Assembly: GCF_003751305.1 (NCBI RefSeq)
Contig: NZ_RJKV01000002.1
Coordinates: forward strand, 558,001-622,000
Length of the DNA stretch: 64,000 nucleotides
Reading direction: 5' to 3'
Source of the DNA: Stenotrophomonas rhizophila
GTDB taxonomy: Bacteria; Pseudomonadota; Gammaproteobacteria; Xanthomonadales; Xanthomonadaceae
The translations under genes and the position numbers were made by a program. The notes under the pieces are model-generated. The model saw only the letters and a program-made list of their open reading frames with translations. It did no database searches and was not told the origin of the DNA. Shown one piece after another: positions 44,720 through 53,433 of this stretch (position 1 is its first letter; every line of letters starts with the position of its first letter).

Positions 44720-45343
44720 ATGTCATTGCTCCTCGAACGCGCCCAATACCTGCTTTCGGCCCACAACACCCGGCAATTGCCGGACGACGTGGGCGCGGAA
44801 GTCGCCTTTGCCGGTCGCTCAAATGCTGGCAAGTCCAGCGCCCTCAACGCCCTGACCCGCCAGAACAGCCTGGCCCGGGTCTCCAAGACCCCCGGCCGCA
44901 CCCAGCAGCTGGTGTTCTTCGAGGTCACCCCGGAGGCCAAGCTGGTCGATCTGCCCGGCTATGGCTACGCCAAGGTCCCGCTGGATCTGCAGGCGCACTG
45001 GCAGGCTTTCATCGACCAGTACTTCCGTACCCGCGAGGCCCTGCGTGGCCTGGTGGTGGTGATGGACATCCGTCACCCGCTGAAGGACTACGACCGCCAG
45101 ATGCTTGCCTATGCAGTGCAGCGTGGCCTGCCGGCGCACGCGCTGCTGACCAAGGCCGACAAGCTCGGCCGCGGTCAGCAGGGCATCGCCCTGCAGAAGG
45201 TGCGCAAGGAACTGCAGTCCTCCTTCGGCGATACCGTCAGCGTGCAGACCTTCTCCGGTCCCGCCCGCCAGGGCGTGGATGAAGCCCGCGGCATCATCGG
45301 CGGCTGGCTGGGCCTGAACAAGCCGGCGCCGGAAGCGGTCTGA
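44720..45343 (+). CDS. engB: Ribosome-biogenesis GTPase EngB/YihA
   Basis: 207 residues. The P-loop AFAGRSNAGKSSALNAL (G1), the switch region with SKTPGRTQQLVFF (G2), VDLPGYGYA (G3) and LTKADKLGRG (G4) are all present and match the YsxC/YihA group. It acts in assembly of the large ribosomal subunit. The ATG at 44720 begins the conserved region; the frame is open upstream but crosses the divergent cytochrome leader. The pairing of cytochrome c4 upstream of engB is common in gammaproteobacteria. Confidence 0.95.
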   Translation: MSLLLERAQYLLSAHNTRQLPDDVGAEVAFAGRSNAGKSSALNALTRQNSLARVSKTPGRTQQLVFFEVTPEAKLVDLPGYGYAKVPLDLQAHWQAFIDQYFRTREALRGLVVVMDIRHPLKDYDRQMLAYAVQRGLPAHALLTKADKLGRGQQGIALQKVRKELQSSFGDTVSVQTFSGPARQGVDEARGIIGGWLGLNKPAPEAV

Positions 45344-45350
45344 TCCCAGA

Positions 45351-45405
45351 CGTCGCGGCGGTCCAACGGACCGCGCGACGCGGGTAGTGCCGGCCGCTGG
45401 CCGGC
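45351..45405. repeat. Hairpin plus SMAG repeat between convergent genes
   Basis: A long imperfect hairpin (45351-45364 with 45368-45380, one bulged G) is followed by an exact forward SMAG copy at 45384-45405. Together they fill the space between engB and the metallohydrolase gene and probably serve as a 3' end for both transcripts. Confidence 0.8.
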
Positions 45406-45410
45406 TCCCA

Positions 45411-46388
45411 TCATTTCGCCGGCAACGGCGCGAATTCGCCCGGTACCCAGGCGAATGCCTCCCCTTCGCGACGCACATGCCCCAGCCCCGGGAAGGGCAG
45501 GTGCGCGCCGGCTACCCACCAGCCCTGATCCGCCGCCTGCGCCATCATCCGGCGCCGGCTGGCGATCGCGGCGACGCGGTCGCTGTCCGCTTCAAACGAC
45601 GCTTGAGGCTGCGCGAACTGCACCGCGTGGAAATGCACGATGTCGCCCCACACCAGCAGCTGGTGGCCGGTGCCGCCATCGATCTTGTACGACACATGGC
45701 CGACCGTATGACCATGGCTGTCCAATGCGGTGATGCCCGCCGGCAATGTGTCGCCAGATGCAAAGCGCTTCAGTTTCCCGCTCGCTTCATACGGCGCCAC
45801 CGCCTTGCGCGCCAAGGCGAAGGCAAAGCGCACGCCCTGCGGCGCGGTTGCCTCGCTGGCCGGATCCAGCCAGAACGCGGCATCAGCCGCCGACAGCCAC
45901 ACCGTGGCATTCGGGTAGGCAATCCTGTTCTGCGCATCGAGCAGGCCGCACAGGTGATCCGGGTGCGCGTGGGTCAGTACCACCTCATCCACCTCGGCCG
46001 GGTCGTAGCCGGCCTTGCGCAGGTTGCCCAGCACCTGGCCCAGGCCCGGGCCGAAGCACTGCGCGGTGCCGGTGTCGACCAGGGTCAGGTGATCGCCCTG
46101 CTGCACCAGGTACGCATTGACCGCCGTCTGCAGGCCCTTGCCATCTTCGGGCACATAGCGGTGATCGAGCAGGCGGGTGACCGCGCCGGGGGCGATTCCG
46201 ACCAGTTCCTGGCGGCCCAGTGCGACGGTGCCATCGAACAGCGCGGTGACCTGCAGCGTGCCGATGGTCTGGTGATACACGCCGGGGACCTGCTCGTGCG
46301 GGGTGTGCGTGGTGGTGGCAAACGCAGGGCTGGCGACAACGGCCAGCAACACGGCGGCGGCGAGCGTGCGAACGCGGGGAATGGGCAT
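45411..46388 (-). CDS. Exported metallo-beta-lactamase-fold hydrolase
   Basis: 325 residues with a signal peptide at about 1-24 (ending SPAFA). The metal-binding motif HxHxDH is at 140-145 (THAHPDHLCGL), with later His in DSHGHTVGHVSY and an Asp in VWGDIVHFHAV. The pattern is that of the lactonase/methyl-parathion-hydrolase-like branch, not of true beta-lactamases. Periplasmic location is expected. Its role may be lactone or phosphotriester hydrolysis, but the natural substrate is unknown. It is downstream of the AraC and VIT genes on the same strand. Confidence 0.87.
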   Translation of the reverse strand: MPIPRVRTLAAAVLLAVVASPAFATTTHTPHEQVPGVYHQTIGTLQVTALFDGTVALGRQELVGIAPGAVTRLLDHRYVPEDGKGLQTAVNAYLVQQGDHLTLVDTGTAQCFGPGLGQVLGNLRKAGYDPAEVDEVVLTHAHPDHLCGLLDAQNRIAYPNATVWLSAADAAFWLDPASEATAPQGVRFAFALARKAVAPYEASGKLKRFASGDTLPAGITALDSHGHTVGHVSYKIDGGTGHQLLVWGDIVHFHAVQFAQPQASFEADSDRVAAIASRRRMMAQAADQGWWVAGAHLPFPGLGHVRREGEAFAWVPGEFAPLPAK

Positions 46389-46484
46389 GACAGATTCCGT
46401 ACAGGGCGGCTGCGCCGCGGTGCCTCCATGCTGCGCGTCCTGTCTGCTGCGTTCCGCTCAGAATGCCGCGCGATCCGCTCGCGC

Positions 46485-47318
46485 TCAGCTGTTGCCGATC
46501 GCCGCTGGTTCCAGCCCATAGCGTTCGGCGAAGCGCTTGTTGAAGCTGCCCAGCGAACGGTAGCCCACGCGCGCGGCCACGGTCTTCAACGGCAGCCGGG
46601 TGGTGTAGAGCAGGCCCATCGCATGCGCGAGCCGCGCATCGGTGATCAGTTCGCGCACGCTGGAGTGTTCGCTGGCCAAGCGCCGGCGCAGCGTGGCACC
46701 GCTGAGGCCCAGCTGCGCTTCGAAATCGCGTGACTGCCAATCGCGCTCGGGCTGGGCTGCGATCAGATCGCGGATGCGATCACCCAGGCTCGGCTCGGGG
46801 GGAACCAGCAGGCTGCCGTGCCCGCGCCGGCAGAAGGCCACGGCAAGCGAGGCCAGGGCCAACCGTGCTTCGGTGTAGTGACCGTGTTCCAGCGCCTGCC
46901 GCCACTGCAGCAGGGTCGCGCCATGCTCGGCCAGTGGCAGCCTGGCCAGTGCTTCACCGGCCTCGGGCAGCGGCTCGTTCCACAGCGCGCGGGCAGCCGT
47001 GAGCGCTTCGGCGCACATCGGCACGATCGCACTGAGATAGAGGCCGCTGTGCGGATCGGGGATGTTGACCACATCAATGCGGCAGCGGCGGGTGATCAGG
47101 AACAGATCGCCCGGCGCGAATTCCAGCGACTGCTGCGCGGTGCGCACTTGCTTGCGACCCTGCAGCAGGATCGCGAACTGCGGCTGCGGAATCTCCACCG
47201 ACGAGGCGCCATGCTCGCGGCGCGCAGTGATGCAGGCGTAACCATCCGCGCGCTGGCAGTCGGCCAGGCTGGCCAGGGTCGCCAGCAGCGAGGTGGTGGT
47301 ATCAACGGGGGCGGACAT
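46485..47318 (-). CDS. AraC-family transcriptional regulator
   Basis: 277 residues. An N-terminal cupin-like domain with IPQPQFAILLQGRKQV (AraC_N type) is followed by a C-terminal double helix-turn-helix with FEAQLGLSGATLRRRLASE and VAARVGYRSLGSFNKRFAERYG. Regulators of this shape often control an adjacent hydrolase or oxidoreductase, here the metallohydrolase 96 bases downstream. It starts 3 bases after the VIT gene ends, so it is cotranscribed with it. Confidence 0.88.
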   Translation of the reverse strand: MSAPVDTTTSLLATLASLADCQRADGYACITARREHGASSVEIPQPQFAILLQGRKQVRTAQQSLEFAPGDLFLITRRCRIDVVNIPDPHSGLYLSAIVPMCAEALTAARALWNEPLPEAGEALARLPLAEHGATLLQWRQALEHGHYTEARLALASLAVAFCRRGHGSLLVPPEPSLGDRIRDLIAAQPERDWQSRDFEAQLGLSGATLRRRLASEHSSVRELITDARLAHAMGLLYTTRLPLKTVAARVGYRSLGSFNKRFAERYGLEPAAIGNS

Positions 47319-47321
47319 GAC

Positions 47322-48020
47322 TCAGCCTGCCACGTTGAACAGCTGGCCGACCAGTGCGGCGGCGGCCATCGCGATCGCGCCCCAGAAGGTCACGCGCAGC
47401 GCGCCACGCACGCGCGAGGCGCCGCCGGCGTGCGCGGCCAGGGTGCCAGTCAGGCACAGCCCCAGCAGCGTCACCACGGTGGTGGCCTGGCCGACGACAG
47501 CATGCGGCGCGAGCAGGGCAGTCAGCACCGGCAACGCGGCGCCACTGATGAAGGCGCCGGCCGAGGCCATGGCGGCCTGCATCGGGCGCGCGCGCAGTTC
47601 CTCGGTGATGCCCAGCTCATCGCGGGCATGCGCCCCCAGTGCGTCGTGCGCGGTGAGCTGGGTGGCCACTTCATGCGCCAGCTCGGGACTCAGCCCACGA
47701 TGGCGGTAAATCGCGGCCAGCTCTTCCAGCTCGCTGTGCGGGTCTTCGTGCAGTTCGCGCTTCTCCACTGCCAGGTCGGCACGCTCGGTATCGGCCTGGG
47801 ACTGCACCGAAACATACTCGCCGGCCGCCATCGACATCGCGCCGGCCACGGTCCCGGCGATGCCGGTGGCCAGGATCGTGGAAGCCGAGGCGCCGCTGGC
47901 AGCGATGCCGACGACCAGGCCGGCCACCGAAACAATGCCGTCATTGGCGCCGAGCACGGCGGCACGCAGCCAGCCGACACGGTCGGAGCGATGGACTTCC
48001 GGATGTCGGGATCGGCTCAT
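47322..48020 (-). CDS. VIT/CCC1-family membrane protein, probable Fe/Mn transporter
   Basis: 232 residues. It opens SDRVGWLRAAVLGANDGIVSVAGLVVG, in two helical segments typical of VIT1/CCC1, continues with AAGEYVSVQSQADTER, and ends with two or three further helices. Eukaryotic relatives store iron or manganese in vacuoles; bacterial ones probably export Fe2+ or Mn2+ from the cytoplasm. No ferritin-like domain is attached. It is the first gene of the VIT-AraC-metallohydrolase unit and is divergent from gshA. Confidence 0.9.
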   Translation of the reverse strand: MSRSRHPEVHRSDRVGWLRAAVLGANDGIVSVAGLVVGIAASGASASTILATGIAGTVAGAMSMAAGEYVSVQSQADTERADLAVEKRELHEDPHSELEELAAIYRHRGLSPELAHEVATQLTAHDALGAHARDELGITEELRARPMQAAMASAGAFISGAALPVLTALLAPHAVVGQATTVVTLLGLCLTGTLAAHAGGASRVRGALRVTFWGAIAMAAAALVGQLFNVAG

Positions 48021-48183
48021 GGGGTCAGTTTAGGGCCAGGGCATCGTCAAGCCCATGCCAGTAGGATGCTGAAAACCGTCACGGTGACACGACGGCAGGG
48101 GACGCCACGATATAGTGCGCCCTTGCGATGCGGGGGCGTGAACCCCACATCCCCGCCCTGACCAGAATTCTGCGAGCCTCCCC

Positions 48184-49548
48184 TTGTCGAGCCCCAGCCA
48201 CGTCGCCGAGACGCCGATCACCGACCGTAATGAACTGGTCGCCACGTTGGCCTCCGGCGAAAAGCCCCAGGCGCAGTGGCGCATCGGCACCGAGCACGAG
48301 AAGTTCGGCTTCCGCCTCGATGACCTGCGCCCGCCTACCTTCGAAGGTGACCGCGGCATCGAAGCACTGCTCAAGGGCCTGACCCGCTTCGGCTGGGATC
48401 CAGTGGAAGAGGGCGGCCATACCATCGCGCTGCTGCGCGACAACGCCTCGGTGACGCTGGAGCCGGCCGGCCAGCTGGAGCTGTCCGGCGCGGCGGTGGA
48501 GACCATCCACCAGACCTGCGTGGAAACCGGCACCCACCTCAACGAAGTGGCGCAGGTGGCCGGCGAACTGCAGCTGGGCTTCCTCGGCATGGGCTTCCAG
48601 CCGAAGTGGGCCCGCGATGAAATGCCGTGGATGCCCAAGGGCCGCTACAAGATCATGCGCGAGTACATGCCCAAGGTCGGCACGCTCGGCCTGGACATGA
48701 TGACCCGCACCTGCACGGTGCAGGTCAACCTGGACTACGCCACCGAAGCGGACATGGTGAAGAAATTCCGCGTGTCGCTGGCGCTGCAGCCGATCGCCAC
48801 CGCGCTGTTCGCCGATTCACCGTTCACCGAAGGCGCGCCGAACGGCTACCAGAGCTACCGTTCGCACATCTGGACGGACACCGACAACGACCGCACCGGC
48901 ATGCTCGACTTCGTCTTCGAAGACGGCTTCGGTTATGAGCGTTATGTGGATTACCTGCTCGATGTGCCGATGTACTTCTCCTACCGCGATGGCAAGTACC
49001 ACGATGCCAGCGGCCAGAGCTTCCGCGATTTCATGGTCGGCAAGCTGCCTGTGCTGCCGGGCCAGCTGCCCACGCTGCGCGACTGGTCCGACCACATGAC
49101 CACCGCCTTCCCGGAAGTGCGGCTGAAGAAGTACCTGGAAATGCGCGGCGCCGATGCCGGCCCGTGGAGTCGCCTGTGCGCGCTGCCCGCGTTCTGGGTG
49201 GGCCTGCTGTATGACGATGCCGCGCTGGATGCGGCCTGGGATCTGGTCCGTGATTTCAGCCTGGTCGAGCGCAATGTCCTGCGTGATGGCGTGCCGAAGC
49301 ATGGGTTGAAGCTGCCGTTCCGCAACGGCACCGTGCTGGATCTGTCACGCGAAGCGTTGAAGATCGCCGTGGCCGGCCTCAAGCGCCGCGCCGCGCGCAA
49401 TGCCGATGGTCAGGACGAAAGCAAGTTCCTGGAGGTGCTGCAGGAGATCGTCGATTCGGGCCTGACCCCGGCCGATCGCAAGCTGGCGCTGTTCCACGGC
49501 GAGTGGGGCGGCAACATCGACCCGGTGTTCAAGGAATTCGCGTACTGA
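48184..49548 (+). CDS. gshA: Glutamate-cysteine ligase (plant/proteobacterial type)
   Basis: 454 residues. It makes gamma-glutamylcysteine, the first step of glutathione synthesis. [13 protein letters not shown] carries the catalytic Glu region; [14 protein letters not shown] and [12 protein letters not shown] are typical of the plant-type GCS2 family found in xanthomonads. Translation appears to start at TTG (48184). The frame is closed by a stop at 48139, and no ATG or GTG occurs in frame between that stop and the conserved region. No strong ribosome site precedes the TTG, and the leader (48129-48157) can fold into a GC-rich hairpin, so expression may be limited at initiation. Confidence 0.92.
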   Translation: MSSPSHVAETPITDRNELVATLASGEKPQAQWRIGTEHEKFGFRLDDLRPPTFEGDRGIEALLKGLTRFGWDPVEEGGHTIALLRDNASVTLEPAGQLELSGAAVETIHQTCVETGTHLNEVAQVAGELQLGFLGMGFQPKWARDEMPWMPKGRYKIMREYMPKVGTLGLDMMTRTCTVQVNLDYATEADMVKKFRVSLALQPIATALFADSPFTEGAPNGYQSYRSHIWTDTDNDRTGMLDFVFEDGFGYERYVDYLLDVPMYFSYRDGKYHDASGQSFRDFMVGKLPVLPGQLPTLRDWSDHMTTAFPEVRLKKYLEMRGADAGPWSRLCALPAFWVGLLYDDAALDAAWDLVRDFSLVERNVLRDGVPKHGLKLPFRNGTVLDLSREALKIAVAGLKRRAARNADGQDESKFLEVLQEIVDSGLTPADRKLALFHGEWGGNIDPVFKEFAY

Positions 49549-49564
49549 GTGCGCATTGATCAAC

Positions 49565-49593
49565 AAAAAACCCCGGCATTGCCGGGGTTTTTT
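49565..49593. terminator. Bidirectional Rho-independent terminator
   Basis: CCCCGGC and GCCGGGG (49571-49577 and 49581-49587) form a stem with a 3-base loop, flanked by six A on the left and six T on the right. It ends both gshA and the convergent alcohol dehydrogenase gene. Confidence 0.92.
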
Positions 49594-49611
49594 CATGCCT
49601 GTGCGGAAGGA

Positions 49612-50670
49612 TCAGGCCGCCTTTTCCAGCGTGCCCATGTCGATCACGAAGCGGTAGCGCACATCGTTCTTCGCCATGCGCTCCCAGGCCTTGTTGACGG
49701 TCTTGATGTCGATCACTTCCACGTCGCTGACGATGTTGTGCTCGGCACAGAAGTCCATCATTTCCTGCGTCTCAGCCATGCCGCCGATCGCCGAGCCGGT
49801 GATGTGCTTGCGGCCGAACATCACCGAAGCGCCCATCAGCGGCGGATCCAGCTCGGTCAGCACGCCGACCAGGCACATGGTGGCATCGCGCTTGAGCAGG
49901 GACATGTACGGGTTGGTGTCGTGGCTGACCGGGATGGTGTTGAGCAGGAAGTCGAAGCTGCCCGCATGGGCCTTCATCTGCGCCGGATCACGCGAGACCA
50001 GCACTTCATCGGCGCCCAGGCGCTTGGCGTCGGCACCCTTTTCCGGGGTGGTGGTGATCATCACCACGGTGGCGCCCATCGCCTTGGCGAACTTCACGCC
50101 CATGTGGCCCAGGCCACCGAGGCCGATCACGCCGACCTTCTGGCCGGGGCCGACCTTCCAGTGGCGCAGCGGCGAATAGGTGGTGATGCCAGCGCACAGC
50201 AGCGGCGCGGCGGCCTTGAGGTCGAGCGTTTCGGACACCTTCACCACGAAGCGCTGCTCGACCACGATGTGGTCGGAGTAACCGCCGAAGGTCGGCTGGC
50301 CGCTGTCGCGCTCGGTGCTGTTGTAGGTGAAGGTCGCGCCCTTCTCGCAGTACTGCTCCAGGTCTTCATCGCAGGCCGCGCAGTGGCGGCAGGAATCGAC
50401 CATGCAGCCGACGCCGGCGAAATCGCCGACCTTGAAGCCGGTGACGTTGGCACCGACCTCGATCACGCGGCCGATGATCTCGTGGCCGGGGACCATCGGG
50501 AACTTGGCGCCACCCCAATCGTCGCGGGCCTGATGCAGATCGGAGTGGCAGATGCCACTGAAGAGAATCTCGATGCGCACGTCATCGGGACCGGCCGGGC
50601 GGCGTTCGAAGGAGAAAGGCACCAGCGGCGCGGTCTGGTCGTGCACCGCATAACCATGGGCGAGGGACAT
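49612..50670 (-). CDS. Zinc-dependent NAD(P)H alcohol dehydrogenase (cinnamyl-alcohol/YahK-Ahr type)
   Basis: 352 residues. The catalytic zinc site includes GICHSDLHQAR and VPGHEIIGRV. The structural zinc site is in CMVDSCRHCAACDEDLEQYC, and the Rossmann motif is VGVIGLGGLGHMGV. Relatives such as YahK and Ahr reduce a broad range of aldehydes with NADPH. AAGGA is about 10 bases before the ATG at 50670. It is divergent from a LysR gene, which probably controls it, and separated from gshA by a strong terminator. Confidence 0.92.
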   Translation of the reverse strand: MSLAHGYAVHDQTAPLVPFSFERRPAGPDDVRIEILFSGICHSDLHQARDDWGGAKFPMVPGHEIIGRVIEVGANVTGFKVGDFAGVGCMVDSCRHCAACDEDLEQYCEKGATFTYNSTERDSGQPTFGGYSDHIVVEQRFVVKVSETLDLKAAAPLLCAGITTYSPLRHWKVGPGQKVGVIGLGGLGHMGVKFAKAMGATVVMITTTPEKGADAKRLGADEVLVSRDPAQMKAHAGSFDFLLNTIPVSHDTNPYMSLLKRDATMCLVGVLTELDPPLMGASVMFGRKHITGSAIGGMAETQEMMDFCAEHNIVSDVEVIDIKTVNKAWERMAKNDVRYRFVIDMGTLEKAA

Positions 50671-50777
50671 GGGGGAATCCTTGGCAGGTTTGTAGAAAGG
50701 CGCTTTACAATACGCCCCGATCCCGTGCACAAAAAGTCAGGATATCGGCATGATTCATCAAGTGAAACGGGATAATC

Positions 50778-51662
50778 ATGGCCACTGACAACCTGACCCA
50801 TCTGGCCGCCTTCGCCGCCGTGGCCCGCCACCGCAGCTTCCGCAAGGCCGGGGCTGAGCTGGCGCTGTCCACCTCGGCGGTCAGTTATGCGATCCGCGCG
50901 CTGGAAGAGCGCCTGGGCGTGGGCCTGTTCCACCGCACCACCCGCAGCGTGGCCCTCACCGAAGCCGGTCAGCGCCTGCTGGAGCGCCTGCAACCCGCGC
51001 TTGGGCAGGTGCACGACGCACTGGAAGAAATGAATCACTTCCGTGCGGCACCGGCTGGCCTGTTGCGCATCAACGCCACCCGCGCCGCCGTGCAGACCCA
51101 GTTGGGTCCGCGGCTGGCGAAGTTCCTGCTCGCCCATCCGGATGTGCGCCTGGAGCTCGCTCAGGATGATGGTCTGGTGGATATCGTCGCGGGCGGTTAT
51201 GACGCCGGTGTACGCCTGCACGAATCGGTGCCGGAAGACATGGTGGCCGTGCCGCTGGGGCCGGCGCTGCGCGGCTTGATCGTGGGCGCGCCGGCGTATC
51301 TGTCAGGGCGCGAGATACCGCAGCACCCCCGCGATCTGCATCACCATGAGTGCGTGCGCTTCCGCTTCGCCAGCGGCCATCTCTACAAGTGGCAGTTCGA
51401 ACGCGATGGCCAGGCGCTGGAGATCGACGTGCCCGGGCGCCTCACGCTTGGCGATCAGAACACGATCCTGCAGGCGGTGGTCGATGGGCTGGGATTGGCC
51501 TATGTGCTTGAGGATTCCGCGCGGCCGTATCTGGATGACGGCCGGCTGGTCGCGGTGCTGGAAGACTGGAGCGAGCCGTTCGCAGGCTTTGCGGTGTACT
51601 ACCCGCGGCAGCGGCAGATGTCGTCGGCGCTGCGGGCGTTCATTGATCTGCTTCGGGCCTGA
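50778..51662 (+). CDS. LysR-family transcriptional regulator
   Basis: 294 residues. The N-terminal winged helix has LAAFAAVARHRSFRKAG, LALSTSAVSYAIRALEERLG and LFHRTTRSVALTEAG. A LysR substrate-binding domain follows with LRINATRAAVQTQLGP and DAGVRLHESVPEDMVAVPLG, close to regulators of oxidoreductase genes. The 107-base divergent space to the alcohol dehydrogenase gene contains TGATTCATCA (50751-50760), a candidate half of its binding site. The effector is unknown. Confidence 0.9.
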   Translation: MATDNLTHLAAFAAVARHRSFRKAGAELALSTSAVSYAIRALEERLGVGLFHRTTRSVALTEAGQRLLERLQPALGQVHDALEEMNHFRAAPAGLLRINATRAAVQTQLGPRLAKFLLAHPDVRLELAQDDGLVDIVAGGYDAGVRLHESVPEDMVAVPLGPALRGLIVGAPAYLSGREIPQHPRDLHHHECVRFRFASGHLYKWQFERDGQALEIDVPGRLTLGDQNTILQAVVDGLGLAYVLEDSARPYLDDGRLVAVLEDWSEPFAGFAVYYPRQRQMSSALRAFIDLLRA

Positions 51663-51785
51663 CACCGTTGGAACGGGCCTGCACTGGCACCGTGGGCTCC
51701 GGTTGAGTAGGCTGGTTTCCGCGAGCGGATGCCTCGCTGGCCCCCGCAGTGCTGACATCGCGGTCTGACCAAAAGGAGACAGCAC

Positions 51786-52172
51786 GTGGAAGGGATGCAC
51801 TATCGGAAGCTGTTCAGCCTGCTCATTTCCTGGGTGACGGCCTACTTCGTCGTCATCGGCGCCATGGTGCTGGTCTGCGTGGCGGTGACCATCGCCCTGA
51901 TGATCGGCGCTGGTTGGACGGTCATCGTGGCGGCCGGGTTGCTGGCGGCTGCGCCCGCCGTGGCCTTGCCATTCTCCAAACGTCTCGCCAAGTGGCTCCT
52001 GCTGCTGGCCTATACCGGCCTTGCCGCCGCCTTCATGTGGCTTGCGTTCGGGCCTCGGGCGGGAGAGACAACGGTGCCCTTGATCAAAGGTGTCGTGGTG
52101 GCATTCGTCGCCCTGCTGGCGGTCCGGTTGTTCCTGGTGTGGCGGAACGAGCGAAGGGCTCAGCAGCGCTGA
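51786..52172 (+). CDS. Small integral membrane protein, unknown function
   Basis: 128 residues with four predicted helices, at about 10-30, 34-55, 68-86 and 98-116, and a basic C-terminal tail RNERRAQQR. I do not recognise a family. The GTG at 51786 is chosen because AGGAG is 7 bases upstream; an in-frame ATG at 51795 is possible. It follows the LysR gene after 123 bases and precedes a 259-base gap with a C-run. Confidence 0.7.
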   Translation: MEGMHYRKLFSLLISWVTAYFVVIGAMVLVCVAVTIALMIGAGWTVIVAAGLLAAAPAVALPFSKRLAKWLLLLAYTGLAAAFMWLAFGPRAGETTVPLIKGVVVAFVALLAVRLFLVWRNERRAQQR

Positions 52173-52370
52173 GCCTTACGGCGTGCTGTTGAGTAAGACT
52201 CGACAGGCGAGTGGCGCAAGCTCCAGTGGACGTGCGTTGCAGTGGTTTACTTGATGCGAGTTGATGCTTTCCTTTCACTGGCACCATTCCCGCGAGGACA
52301 TCATGGCTCAGCTACCGCCACGCACACCGGGCGTGGCTATATCTTTGGCATTTTGCTGCATCGGATAGAA

Positions 52371-52391
52371 CCATCGCCCCCCCCCCGATGG
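52371..52391. other. C10 homopolymer flanked by an inverted repeat
   Basis: Ten consecutive C (52377-52386) lie between CCATCG (52371-52376) and CGATGG (52386-52391). It sits in a 259-base gap (52173-52431) between two membrane-protein genes, in which I see no convincing gene. The run could vary in length by slippage or be a sequencing artefact. Confidence 0.6.
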
Positions 52392-52431
52392 GTGGCAACC
52401 CTCTACGCATGCTTGGGTGGAGGAGCCCATT

Positions 52432-53250
52432 TCATGTGGTGGCGGAAGTGACAAGTCGATCAAGGTGCTTGAGCATGCGTTTCGCTGCGTAGGCCTGGCG
52501 GATGTCTCCCATCAACACCCAAGCAAAAACGCCGCCCCCGAAAGCAATGACGGCAAACATCCATCGTTGCGGACGCAATGTTTCTGACACGTATTTTGGC
52601 AAGGTGGGATCTGCCAGAATCTCGCAGAGCACTTCTCTTTCGGATTCAATGAAGCTGTTTTTCTCCGCCCCTTCGGAGGAACAGGTTTTCAATGTGAGCA
52701 GACCCTCGCGGTTGCTGATGAAGCTGTTGCGCAATGTTTGCGCTGAGGTGGGTGAAAGATTGATCCACGTGCCGGTATCTTTGAGGCTCACCACCACTCC
52801 CTTAGATGCGATTGAGATCGCGGAAGAAAGCGTGATGATCAGGGCGGCCATCAGGCACAGGACGACTAAAAACTCTCTCACCCGTCCAGGTAGTTTGTCC
52901 TTCTTGATCTCCAGTGAGTTGTGGTCGAAATAAACGCCTGATGCCCTGATTTCCTCGGTAGGGACATTGTGCTCTGTGCAGAACCTGATGAGCGATTTTG
53001 CGTCCGCAAGAGTGCGGCATTGAATGTTCTCGAAGTATCGATACGACATCAGATTTGATCGTTCATTCAAGTAAGCATCGATTTCGGGATCGGATGCCAG
53101 CTTCTTGCTGTGGAAAAGATGCCAAAGCCGCACCCTTATCAGGTGAGCCGAGCGAGTGCGGGAGCTAATCGTGATGCAGGCTAGGACAATCGCCAGCCCG
53201 CCCACGACCATCGGAACTGCCGGCAATGCAGATACCACCTGATTCAACAT
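52432..53250 (-). CDS. AT-rich membrane protein, unknown function
   Basis: 272 residues, not recognised. Membrane helices are predicted at about 10-29, 128-150 and 230-250. The first soluble segment (30-125) has LWHLFHSKKLASDPEIDAYL and LADAKSLIRFCTEHNVPTEEI. The second (150-228) contains a Cys pair (TLKTCSSEG and EREVLCEIL) and would lie on the other side of the membrane. Base composition in one sampled line is about 52% GC against about 66% around, and codon use is much less GC-biased at third positions, which points to acquisition from elsewhere. An 8-bp inverted repeat lies just upstream of the start. No neighbour suggests a role. Confidence 0.75.
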   Translation of the reverse strand: MLNQVVSALPAVPMVVGGLAIVLACITISSRTRSAHLIRVRLWHLFHSKKLASDPEIDAYLNERSNLMSYRYFENIQCRTLADAKSLIRFCTEHNVPTEEIRASGVYFDHNSLEIKKDKLPGRVREFLVVLCLMAALIITLSSAISIASKGVVVSLKDTGTWINLSPTSAQTLRNSFISNREGLLTLKTCSSEGAEKNSFIESEREVLCEILADPTLPKYVSETLRPQRWMFAVIAFGGGVFAWVLMGDIRQAYAAKRMLKHLDRLVTSATT

Positions 53251-53259
53251 GGAGGGCGC

Positions 53260-53322
53260 TCGTTAGTGATGAGATGAATCGATGTTGAACTAACGATGTC
53301 GCATCAATTGAGACTTAACGCC
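53260..53322. promoter_or_regulatory. Inverted repeat and AT-rich motif upstream of the unknown membrane gene
   Basis: TCGTTAGT (53260-53267) and ACTAACGA (53290-53297) form a perfect 8-bp inverted repeat with a 22-base spacer, starting 10 bases from the membrane gene's ATG. ATCAATTGAGACTTAACGC at 53304-53322 recurs with one mismatch at 61258-61276. The region is also upstream of frmR on the other strand. Confidence 0.4.
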
Positions 53323-53433
53323 CACATTTCATACGAGCAATGTCGGGTTCGGCTCCATCTTGTGGAGCAGCTGTCGGTGGACGACCCGGAGTCCATGAAT
53401 CCCCGTGCAGCTCCAGCATCTCCAGTGATCCTG

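Noticed and set aside
52242..52451. 69-codon ORF crossing the C10 run
   Set aside because: No ribosome site or homology signal, and the frame depends on the exact length of a mutable homopolymer.
53260..53322. Integron attC site next to the AT-rich membrane gene
   Set aside because: GTTAAGT on the minus strand fits the attC core consensus, but no matching RYYYAAC partner at the right distance, no attC on the other side of the gene and no integrase were seen.
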